Assembly: GCA_948146395.1 (NCBI GenBank) | Contig: OX411547.1 | Span: 56,659,566 to 56,723,565, forward strand | DNA length: 64,000 bases | Source of the DNA: Fragum whitleyi | Taxonomy: Eukaryota; Mollusca; Bivalvia; Cardiida; Cardiidae | Reading direction: 5' to 3' | Shown here: piece by piece, positions 32,828-42,750 of the stretch | Layout of the letters: each line of letters opens with the position of its first letter | How positions within the stretch are numbered: the first letter of the stretch is position 1 | Made by a program: the position numbers and the translations under genes | The notes under the pieces: model-generated | Database searches by the model: none | Told to the model about the DNA's origin: nothing | What the model saw: the letters and a program-made list of their open reading frames with translations, nothing else

Positions 32828-33992
32828 TTAAAAAAGATTTTGTATGCTGAATCCTACTGCAGGTGCTTGTTGCTGGTTCCTCAAATCTTGTATTGGTGGA
32901 TTTGAGTTGGAACCAGCCAATATGGACTGGCTCACATCTTGATTGTCAGCATTTTGAGCAAGCCGCCTTAAAGCCAGTGTGCTCTCATGTTCTAGCAAAG
33001 CTACCTGACCAGAACATATCGATGTGGATATTGGGATCATTGATATTGTATTAAGGGACTGACTCCTATCTCCGACACTTCCTCCAATGAATTCACCAGT
33101 TTGGTTAACACCTACACTCCCAACCATATTGAGTAGACTCGTCCGGTTAAGATTCCTGTCTTCTAGGAAGAGTCCATCCCTAGTGGCAGGTAGGTAAGGA
33201 CTATTTTCTGGCTGAATATTACCATTAAGGTTATTAGCAAGTTGAATAGTATTACCAACATCGGCAATAGTATTTGTTGTGTTTCCAGCAGTTATAATGT
33301 TAGATCGTACAAAACTTCCATCAACGTTCCTACAGAGCATAATGGACGGATTCAACGATGGTATTATCATCGAATTCAATTTTTCTTCTTCTTGAATGTC
33401 TTGTGAGTGAAGTCGTAAGTTTTCTGTGGCAACACGTGTAAGAGCACTTAAGGTCGACTTATTTTCATCCAACAGACCTGTGACCATTTGACGGACATTG
33501 AAGGACGGAGCTGGTTCCGATTTAGAGTTTCTAACTATTTCTGTGTCTGATGTATTCAAATTTGGCACATTAATTGGCGAATACAAAATAGAATTAACAG
33601 ACGTCTCACAAACTTGTTCTGTAATCTTTCGCTGTTTATGCTGTGTGTGTAGCAATTTTGCTTGTTCCCTCTCTATGCCATGTGCAGCAAGCATATGTGT
33701 AAAGTATTGATTACACACCTTATAATACTCACTACATATGCAACACTGATATTTCTTTTTATCACATTCTGTAGCCTTATGTTCTTTTAATTCATCTTTA
33801 TTTGAAAATACTTTGTCACACTTGGTACATCGTAAAGGTCCAGCCTTGTGAGCTATGCTTATGTGGTGCAGGAAATCAGATTTGTGAACAAATTGTGCTT
33901 CACATTTCCCGCAACGCAAAGATTCATCATCTTCATGAGTTTTCTCATGTCGCTTCATTCCCTTTTGGTATTTAAATGATTTCCCACAAAAC
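32828..33992 (-). CDS. Zinc-finger gene, coding exon 4
   Basis: Opens at GAACAG|GTTTTGTGG, which finishes finger 8 (FCGKSFKYQKGMKRHEKTH). It adds three more fingers (LRCGKC, LRCTKC, YQCCIC) and then a long tail rich in Asn, Ser and Leu that ends GFSIQNLF before TAA. The tail's NILYSPINVPNL and VRQMVTGLLDENKSTL segments match no family I know. Confidence 0.9.
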
Positions 33993-36900
33993 CTGTTCGA
34001 GTAGCAAAAAGATAGGGAATAGTTGTATTTTCTAGTTTGATTTTTTTTAATTGGTTTTTCGTTGCATTCAGCAATCTTTCAGTTATATTGTAGGGGATGG
34101 ATTTCTGGTATTTCTCACACCAGTGCTACCATAACAACCTTTCCTAGCCACTATCTGCTATCCTACAAAGGGGTAGCAGCCGGAGGCTGGGAAAGGATGT
34201 AAGTGTAGTACAGATATTGGAAATTCGATTCTAGTGAATGAGTTTACTCACCATTCATCATGTAAACAGCTATATGTATTATGGCTTTAAAGCAGAAGGA
34301 AAATAGATATCAATTTTTTTTCAAATGCAGTAAAACTTGTGTTAAGAAACCACTAAGCGGACCACCAAAAAGCAGACACCTATTGAAATGGTTGCTTGAT
34401 ACAGCATTTTATGACAATTAAGGCATGTCATTTTGAAAGCAATAATCAATTGTCACATAAATTTTAACGAATTTTATGTTGTTTGAACCCAGTACAATTG
34501 TCTCATTGAGATGATTTTAATCGGTTTCAACATCATAAGATTCAACACTAAACACTGGTTCGTTCAAGAATATCAGAGATTTTATAGATGATGGCTTAAT
34601 GAAAGTGGTAGCTTCATAGAGGTGGTTGCTCAATCAATATAAACTGTAGCATGAAATGGACAGAAAAAGGATTAAAACTTTTGACTGTTTCACTGGTTAA
34701 TGTTTACATCAAATAAATATGTGCACATCAACTAAATACAAGACTTTAATAAATTGTAAATATTTATCTTAGACTTTTACTTTCATGGTTTACTAGAAAT
34801 GTGTCACAGACATGGATGCTCTAATGCTTGATTTCTACCCTTGAACTATTTGACCTTCAGCTGTGATCTTGTCAGACCTTTGATGTATCCAGACGAACTC
34901 TTCGCATGACATTGTTACTCACACAGGAGAACAATTGTGTCAAGTTATTTTGTTATGTAGAAGGTATGCTCCAGACAATAATGGTACACACACACACACA
35001 CTAACAAAGGCTCTATATGCCTGTCGTCATTTCATGGCTGGAGTAAAAAAGATATTACAAGAAGTATGTCTTGAAAATAAAATTATGACCAAGATTTAAG
35101 AAGAATGGGCCAAAATAAAGGGAGATCTCTATTCACCCATGTACGTACCTGCAAGTAAACTGTTTTTCTGTCGAGTGACTCAACATGTGATCATCAAGCT
35201 GGGATTTCTTGGCGTATTTCCCCCCGCAGACGGAACATTCATGTGGTTTGATCTGTAGATGAACACAACGGGTGTGCGTGGCTAGATTTGAACTGTGGTT
35301 GAACTCAGCTCCACAAATGGAGCATAAATATGGTTTCTTACCTAAAATAATAAATTACAGAACTTTTGTTTTAAGAACCCCAAGATTTTGGAACCTCGAA
35401 AGTAATTTCATTGTCCTAAAATTCTAACAGTGGAATTGCAGAGCTTTGATGTTTGAGTGTAAATCCCGATCAACTACTCAATCAGGAGCAGTCTGATCTG
35501 GTTCTATAATGTTTGTTCAGACCTGATCGTATGAACATAGGGTCAATATGGTAATGAGAATGAACTTATTTAAGCCTGTGTGTGACATTTCCAACAATTT
35601 GACATTTCATGAGATGTAGGGCTTGTGTTTGACCCATAATCCAGGGTTTTGACCCGGATAACTTCATTTTGATCCTGTAATATTTCCTGTTGAGGGTCAA
35701 TTTGGCCTACTGATTTTCCATTAATGCAACTTTTGCAGCATGAAGATTATATAAATCATTTGTTTTCTTCGTATTATTATAAGGGATCTATATAAGTGAG
35801 TCAACATAAACAATAAAGTTTCTAAGGACATTTTATAGTGTATGTTGATTCATTTATGTAGACCATTTTAAAGTGTTAGACTGATAGATATATTAGTTTT
35901 CATGCTTTTTGACCCCTTCAAACTAGTTTGACCCCCAATTTGCTCTTCATATAACTCTTCTCCCCCCCCACCCCCCCCCCCCACCCCCATCAGACTTCAT
36001 TTATGGACACATCAATGCAAAAACGAAATTATATCCATTTTAACACCATCACAATTTTAAAATTACTTTTGTCACCCTTTTCTGTGTAATAAACTTCAAA
36101 ACATTTTTCTGGATGTAAAATTAATGAGCAAGTAATGAAATAGACATTTGGAGAATTACACTGAAAGCAAAGAGTGTCATTTAGCACAAAGGTTATATGA
36201 CGTCAAAATCAATGTTCAAGCTAAAGATGATGTTGAGTATAATAAATAGGTGGAGCTATCTGTCTGCACAGTAAAACACATGACATATGACTTTTTTTGC
36301 AACTAAAGTTCTTTATAATTTCTTCTTTTTTCATGTAGAAGTCTTACTCCATAATGTAATGTTATAATTAGGGATGGTAACGAGTACCAAATTTACTAAT
36401 CGATTACTCGTTTACCTTTCCGATCTCGAGTACTCGGATAGAATTGATGAATTTTGGTAATTAATTCTGTGTCTTCCAACATAAAGTTATACGGTATTTA
36501 CTGCATATTTTCGGTCGAAATGGGCAGTTGGAATGACATTTGATTGCTTGAAGAAACCGAGAAATTTGTAAAAATGTATGCTAAGAGAGTGTCATTTCTG
36601 GGTTATATTGCTAGGCGATATTCATCGGTTTGATATAAGATTGTCGGCAGAGAAAGACCAAGTAACTACAACATCGATAAAATTGCGTTACAAGGTTGTG
36701 GGACAACGATGACACATTCCGTTGTTCCGAAGATCCAATTAAATCGCACCATCCCTGATCAGAGTACCGAAATTCGAAGGTGTGAAAAGTTACATGAAAC
36801 GTGTATTGTTTGACAGCAAGAACAATGACAGTTGGCACTTGATTGCAAATTGGGAAAAAAATATCGACGGATAAGACGATCGGCAGATGGGCAGGTGTTG

Positions 36901-39900
36901 CATACATTATTTTTAGCTGTACATCATTTCATATGAAAGAACAATATTTTGAGAAAATATGAAAAAATGAGATTAGAAACGAATTTCATATGATTTGATT
37001 TTTTAACCGATTAATTGATTAGTGAAATTGGTAATCGATAATCGGACGTTCGATCGAGTACTCGATTAATCGAATACTCGTTCCAATCCCTAGTTATAAT
37101 ATAATTTAAGCTTTTCAGTCCTTTAATGTTTTATGCTCATACTTCATGTACACATTCTGCACATTTTCTGAATTTATGTTGATCATTCTTCTATTAGTTT
37201 CAAAAATAATTCTCAAGAGCTGATTCATCTTTATGGGATCAAAATTCTATTTCAATCAATTACTCCTGGATCAATAATTTAAGATAACAGATTCAATCTT
37301 TCAGTGCTACCAAATTACAGAGCTTAAGCACTTTGATTCTTTTTTTATGAGAAGGACGAGTGGGATTAAAAAGAATATGACTGTGTAATCAATGCACAAC
37401 TACATAATAACAAGAACATGACTGTTTAATCAATGTACAACTATATGATAACGAGAATTTGACTATTTAATCAACGCACAACTACATAATAATATGAATT
37501 TGACTGTTTAATAAATGCACAACTACATAATAACAAGAATTTGACTGTTTAGTCTATGCACAACTACATGATAATATTATGCAGTTGTACTTTAATTAAA
37601 CAGTCAACTCTTGTTATTCCAACTCGTCCTATATGTATACACAAAAAAGTAAACCACAGTGCTGTAAGCACTGCAATTGTTTGGTACTGAAAGATTGAAA
37701 ATGTTATTGTTTATTTTTTCATTACACAGAATGAGAACAAATTTGAGGACTTTTTAAGACCTTACTAACTATCTTGAAGAGTTCCTGAATTAATCTGTTA
37801 ATTTGTTAAAAGAAGCATATTCTACAAAAGCTTCACAAACCTGTATGTATGTGCATATGCATTCTAAGCTTGTATTTCATCTGAAAACCAACACCACAGA
37901 TTTCGCATTTATGTTTTTTATCATCCGAATGTGTCAACATGTGTCGCTTAAGCTTGTTCTTACTGATTAGCCCTTTTCCACACTGCTCACAAATGTAAGG
38001 TCTTTCACCTGAAATATCATAAAAATGGTAGCAATACACAATAGTCATTTTAAAGCAGTCTACTTTATTTCTTTTTTTTCACCACATTTTATTTTTTTCT
38101 TTGTACTTTGCAAATGTTTTAATGTCATGTGATATTTATATATGTATGTTGGTCGGTTCAAATTCTCATGTTTATTGTTATAAAGTCTTGCAAAATTGAA
38201 ATAAAACTTACTTACTTATTTACTTACTTACTTACTTTACTTACTTACTTATACATTTACTTACTTACTTGATGAGAGTCCTTAGGACCCTCTTGGGATC
38301 AACTTAAGAGATAAATTGAAGGCTGTTTTAAACAGTCTTAAATTCTTCTCTGAAGTTGATATTAAACTAGAAAGCCATGAATGGCTTGTGTCGCTCCACA
38401 GGCATGAAATTCTTGTAAAAGCAAATAAAAGTTTAGACTAGATTATTAGATATTTTGGGTTCTACTGATGTTGAAAATGATTTTCAAAGTTTCAACTATA
38501 TCACATATAGAGAAATGACCTCCGCCCATAAAGGACATAGTTTTCATCCAATCAAAATAATTTTTGGCTGCATGATAATGGGTCACCCAAAGATCATACC
38601 AAAAATGTTTGTTTGAAATCCATCAATTACATTCTGAGAAAATGATTTTCAAAGTTTCCACTATATAACATATAGAGAAATGACCTCCGCCCATTAAATA
38701 CATATTTTTTATCCGATCACAATTATTTTTGGAAGACTGAAAAGGGGTCACTCAAGGATCATTCAGGTAAAATTTAGTTGATATCCATCACTTAGATTCT
38801 GAGAAAATGATTTTGAAAGTTTCCACTAAATAACATATAGAGAAATGACCTCCGCCCATAAAATGCATATTTTCCACCCTATCACAATGATTTTTTGTAG
38901 ACTGATAGAGGGTCACCCAAGGATCATTCATATAAAATTTGATTGGTATCCATTAATTAGAATCTGAGAAAACTCACTTTTTACCATATTTGGAAATTAG
39001 CCACGCCCATAAAATCCATGTTTTTCATTGGATCAAAATTTCTTGAACAACTTTGAAAGAGGGTCACCCAAGGATCATTCCTATGAAGTTTGGTTGAAAT
39101 TCATCCAGTAGTTTCTGAGGAGAAGATTTTTAAAGAAAAAGTTTACGACCGCACGGACGGACGGACGCACGACGGACACAACGCCATGACAATAGCCCCA
39201 GTGGCTTTCAGCCAGTGGAGCTAAAAACCACATATTCATACAATAACTTTTTTAGATTAATCCAAAATAATTTTTACATTTAAAGCCGGGAATACCAAAA
39301 CTTAAGCAAGGACCCGTTTGAACCTAACTATTGGGTCCTTTGTATCACATTTTGTTGATGTGATACTAACACCACGAGTAGGATTATCAGGATTGATCAA
39401 TAAGAACTAGAGCTGTCACAAAGCAGACTAATACCCTCCCCCCACCCCACCAGCGCTTTGTCCAAATATAAGTACTATCAGTGCAGGATGTTTTTGTAGA
39501 AAATATTGGGATTCAAAATCGAACAAAGTGTAACTGTGACCTTGATCTTTGGACTATGTGACCCAAAAACAATAAGGCACTTCCTCAGGTCGTAGGTAGC
39601 ATTTCTTTAAAGTTTCATGATTCCAGGTCACTGAAATTAGAGTCTGGAAACAAAAAGGTCTAACAAAAATTTAACAAAACTTGACTGCGACCTTGATCTT
39701 TGACCTATGTGACCCAAAAACAAAAGGGCACTAACTTGGATAATAGGCAGAATTTGCATGAAGTTTCATGATTCTAGGTAAGGTTAGAGTCTGGAGACGA
39801 AAATTGAACAAAGGCTGCCAGTGACCTTGACCTTTGATCTATGTGAACTAAAAACAACAGGGCACTTCCTTGGGTCATAAGCAGCATTTTAGTGAAGTTT

Positions 39901-42389
39901 CATGATTCTGGGTCACTTGGTTCTTAAGTTAAAGTCCGGAAACGAATAGGTCTACTGACAGACAGATGGATGGATAGGTTAACAGATGGATGAATGTACA
40001 GATGGATGGATGGACAGACAGACAGACATGGTGAAACCATCAAACAAATATACCACCCTCTTCATCGTAGGTGGGGGGTATAAATATTAAAGGTTTTTAT
40101 TTAATGCTTTAAAATTTTTCATTAAACAGCCTTTTCTGCACAGCTAACAAAATGTCAAACATGTTGTTTGTTAAGGTCCAAAAGCTTATAAGCTGTAATT
40201 GCAAGGTTTTAGTCTACAAATGAAGTTATGTTTTTTCACCTAAAGTTACTAGCCTTACTTTGCACATCAATACTAGCCTTATTTTGCACATCATAATTCT
40301 TCATCTTGTTAAATTGATCAGCTGTTCAGTAAAAAAAAAAGGGTATCGAAAGGCTATACAGCTTAGAGAATAATCTTCAAGAAGGAAATAAAAACTCAAA
40401 AAAAAAGTTGTAAAACTGGGCATGATTTGCACAAAAGCTATCTTAAGCTAATGCCTTTGATGGTATAAATAGCCCATTTAAAAGTGAAGATTTGTTCTAA
40501 GTTTCAAGTGAATACATTTAGTTATACCAGAGATATAAAATAATGTCAAAGTTTTTGCATGACAAAGGCAATGCCAAGCCTAAAGCCATTTCTCTGAAAA
40601 TATCAAAGATCAAAATATTCTTCATAGTATTGCATAAAATTTACGTTTTGGGTTGTTATCGCCATGGGCTAATGGACAAAACCCAGGCGTTAACAGAAGA
40701 AAACGTTGACTAATAAGTAGATTCATGTGTGATTAACACCCAGCTTTCTTCACTTAAATATCCTCAGTCTGGGCCTGTACACATTATCAGTTTCTTTGTC
40801 AAACATTATTATAGAACATAAATGAAGATGTTGATCCTTTTCCCCCCAAGTTAATTTTTGTGACGTGATTAATTTACCAAGCAACGTCGGTATAAATGCA
40901 TAAATCATTTTTTTCTGGCACATTCTTAATTTTGGAGCTAATTTCATCGTTCTAATGAATTATTTGAAATTTCTGTTCGAAGAAATACTAAAGTCTTGCT
41001 TTTTATGCAATATTAGCGTCAATTCATGTTTTTGAGGGCGTAAACATTTGCAGAGACCCTCAGAATGCTTTAACACTCTCGTGCTTTGCACTCTAGCGTT
41101 AGACCATTCTTTGAGTCTCTGCAAATGTTTACGCCCTCAAAAATATGAATTAACCCTATATCAAACTAACCTGAATGTAATCTCTCATGAACTTCCTTCT
41201 TATTCCATGGCATGACATGGCCACATATCTTACAGGTATAGGGAGACTTGGACTCATTATTTCTCTTGGTACTCTTTCCTCCTTCATCATCTGTCTTTAT
41301 AATGTTCATATAAGCTGATATTGCCTGCTGTCCTTCATTAGTAATCTTATCACAATTAGAACTTGAATGTTCTGTATGATTATGTTTGTCTAGATCTCCT
41401 TGATTTGCAAATTTAATGCTACAAAAACCACAGTTGAACAACATGTTGTTCAATTGTTTATTTTCAGCAGAATATGATTGCGCTTGCTCCTTGGGTAATG
41501 TTTCCTGGCTACAGTTTGAGCCTACAACAGTATTATTTATTTGCATAGGGCTTGGCTGAGTCTCTAACAAACTGTCCTTTGCTTTACTTTTCTTTCTGAA
41601 GGGACTTCTGGAGGGACTATCTTTGAGTGTACTTTTAACACCACTTAATTTTGCCTTTCCGGATTTTTTAGCAGATGGCAATGTTTTCACAGATTTAATC
41701 TTCCCTTTTGATTTTGCAGGTTTCTGATGTTTTTTGGAAGGTATACTTTCAAAAGTAGTACATTCTGGTTTGACAGAATCAAAAGGCATCAATATTTCTT
41801 TAATTTGTGTTCTCTGTTCTAATACTGAGTATTGGGCAGAAGAAGCTTCTTTCATATCACTTGAAATTGAATGAGTATTGCCTATTGAAGATACAAGGTC
41901 AATATTTTGTAGTAGTGGCTCTGTAACTTCTAAATTATTTGTTGAAATATCATATGACTTGGCACTTTTGATTGAATCCTCTGTCCCATGCCTTGATATT
42001 CTACTTCTCCCTTTGCGATTAACCATTCCATGCTTTTGTATCTGCCTTGAGTATTGTTTTCTAGTTCTGCTTTTACTTTCTTCAGGGGATGATGTTTGTG
42101 TAAAGCAGCATACTGCATCATATTTAGGAAATGCTGTTCTAAGTTTACTGTCATAATGATAACAACCTCTAGAAGTGTGACTGCCTTGTAAATGAGTATG
42201 CAGCTGACAGATTGTTTCAAATTGATGACTGCAAGCTCCGCAATGATATCCACCATCTTCCTGCATGCTATTCTCCCTTTTACAAACATGCTCTCTATTT
42301 GTGTGCAAAACAGTAGTATGGTCTCCTTTGTTTATTTTTGAACTTCCTAGATTCTCCACCAATTTCTCAGATTTGCCCTTTGACTTCAT
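32828..42389 (-). CDS. C2H2 zinc-finger protein, four coding exons
   Basis: Coding exons on the minus strand are 42389-41171, 38008-37841, 35341-35149 and 33992-32828. Every junction has GT and AG, with phases 1, 1 and 2, and the total is 2745 nt, or 914 residues plus stop. Eleven C2H2 fingers are legible: one near residue 48, one near 318, then nine in a nearly continuous array from about residue 384, joined by HSGERPY- and HTGKKPY-type linkers. Between the first two lies a basic Lys/Ser-rich stretch (about 225-275) suited to nuclear localisation. The last 200 or so residues are Asn/Ser/Leu-rich without a recognised domain. The ATG was chosen because an in-frame TGA lies about 60 nt upstream. 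A non-coding 5' exon is possible, since CAG precedes the ATG. It probably binds DNA as a transcription regulator; the orthologue is not identified. Confidence 0.9.
34058..34200. mobile_element. SINE remnant with an inverted partial copy, intron 3
   Basis: A diverged piece of the tRNA-SINE body (TTTCAGTTATAT, GGATTTCTGGTATTTCTC, CCTTTCCTAGCC) in the same orientation as the other copies. It is followed at about 34163-34200 by an inverted part (AGCAGCCGGAGGCTGGGAAA then GGATG), so the two can fold back on each other. Confidence 0.65.
35149..35341 (-). CDS. Zinc-finger gene, coding exon 3
   Basis: 193 nt. It opens at TTTTAG|GTAAGAAA after a linker break and contains fingers YLCSICGAEFNHSSNLATHT and HECSVCGGKYAKKSQLDDHM. 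It ends inside the next finger (FTC) at TTGCAG|GTACGT. Enters in phase 1 and leaves in phase 2. Confidence 0.9.
35944..35990. repeat. C-rich simple repeat
   Basis: Long C runs broken by single A residues, in intron 2 of the zinc-finger gene. Confidence 0.9.
36369..37092. mobile_element. hAT-type MITE in intron 2
   Basis: Terminal inverted repeats TAGGGATGGTAACGAGTA and (reverse complement of the right end) TAGGGATTGGAACGAGTA are flanked by a perfect 8-bp target duplication GTTATAAT (36361-36368 and 37093-37100). The subterminal zones are dense in ATCGATTA/ATTACTCG motifs. The interior has no transposase. The perfect duplication suggests fairly recent insertion. Confidence 0.92.
37284..37708. 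mobile_element. Inverted-repeat element containing a 41-bp minisatellite, intron 2
   Basis: Ends share ATAACA then TTCAATCTTTCAGT in inverted orientation, with similarity over about 45 bp through AGCAC. An inner inverted pair (AGGACGAGT / ACTCGTCCT) lies next to the tandem array. Confidence 0.7.
37373..37577. repeat. Minisatellite, five units of exactly 41 bp
   Basis: Units start at 37373, 37414, 37455, 37496 and 37537, each like GAATTTGACTGTTTAATCAA then TGCACAACTACATAATAACAA. A partial inverted unit follows at about 37574-37618 (GCAGTTGTAC ... TTAAACAGTCAA). Confidence 0.92.
37841..38008 (-). CDS. Zinc-finger gene, coding exon 2
   Basis: 168 nt, 56 codons. It opens at ATTTCAG|GTGAAAGA, completing the linker, and holds two whole fingers (YICEQCGKGLISKNKLKRHM and HKCEICGVGFQMKYKLRMHM). 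It ends at CATACAG|GTTTGT. Entry and exit are both phase 1, so the exon is symmetric and could be skipped without a frameshift. Confidence 0.9.
38208..38272. repeat. (TTAC)n microsatellite
   Basis: Run of ACTT/TTAC units with a few interruptions, in intron 1 of the zinc-finger gene. Confidence 0.95.
38366..39226 (+). mobile_element. Hairpin-ended element, family II, intron 1
   Basis: Begins ACTAGAAAGCCATGAATGG then CTT (AAGCCAT/ATGGCTT perfect palindromic arms) and TCGCTCCACAGGC. Four internal repeats are followed by GCACGGACGGACGGACGCAC and the hairpin CCAGTGGCTTTCAGCCAGTGG with AGCTAAAAA. Antisense to the host gene. Confidence 0.85.
39405..40085 (+). mobile_element. Hairpin-ended element, family III, intron 1
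   Basis: Begins AACTAGAGCTGTCAC and soon has CTAATACCCTCCCCCC. There are three internal repeats of about 155 bp (TGACCTTGACCTTTGATCT-like, GAAGTTTCATGATTCTGGGT) and a GACAGACAGATGGATGG tract. It ends in the hairpin TATACCACCCTC / GGTGGGGGGTATA (40049-40082) and AAAT. A third hairpin sequence on the same architecture. Confidence 0.8.
41021..41150. repeat. 130-bp near-perfect palindrome beside the exon 1 donor
   Basis: AATTCATGTTTTTGAGGGCG and the following TAAACATTTGCAGAGAC pair with GTCTCTGCAAATGTTTACG then CCCTCAAAAATATGAATT. Arms are about 47 bp with few mismatches, and the centre (CACTCTCGTGC ... GCACTCTAGCG) is itself partly self-complementary. Probably a fold-back MITE. It ends 21 bp from the last base of coding exon 1. 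Confidence 0.9.
41171..42389 (-). CDS. Zinc-finger gene, coding exon 1
   Basis: Encodes about 406 residues: finger YHCGACSHQFETICQLHTHL, a long low-complexity Ser/Lys-rich linker, finger FNCGFCSIKFANQGDLDKHN, and the start of the main array with YTCKICGHVMPWNKKEVHER. It ends within the inter-finger linker at TTCAG|GTTAGT (phase 1). A 130-bp palindrome begins 20 bp into the intron. Confidence 0.9.
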
Positions 42390-42750
42390 AGCTGAATTTA
42401 AATAATCGCTTTTACAGCTTTTTATAACAAGAATACATCATCTAGTCAATGACTCATTTTTCTTGCATATTGTATACTTATTCTAGGATCTGTCCTGCAA
42501 ATACAGAGTAATAACCTACAGTTTAACAAAATTACACGAAAACTGCTAAAGTTATGTGTATGACCTGGCGGTTCAAAATTATCAATTAGCCTACGATTGC
42601 TTGATATTGATTTGTAGACAAAATACAAATACCCCTAATGTAAGCTATGTAACCTGTCTCACAGAAATGGACCATCCGGGGACTCTTTTGGCTACATACT
42701 TGAAAAAAAGAATGGTTTCAGTAAAAACCAACTCGAGGTAACATTTTAAC
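42390..42750 (-). other. Region upstream of the zinc-finger start codon
   Basis: No TATA-type or CpG-rich promoter is evident. TTCAG just before the ATG could be a splice acceptor, in which case this is intron and the promoter lies further away (see 61395-61600). Confidence 0.3.

Noticed and set aside
37373..37618. CRISPR-like array of regular 41-bp repeats
   Set aside because: Units are contiguous with no unique spacers, and the setting is an intron of an animal gene.
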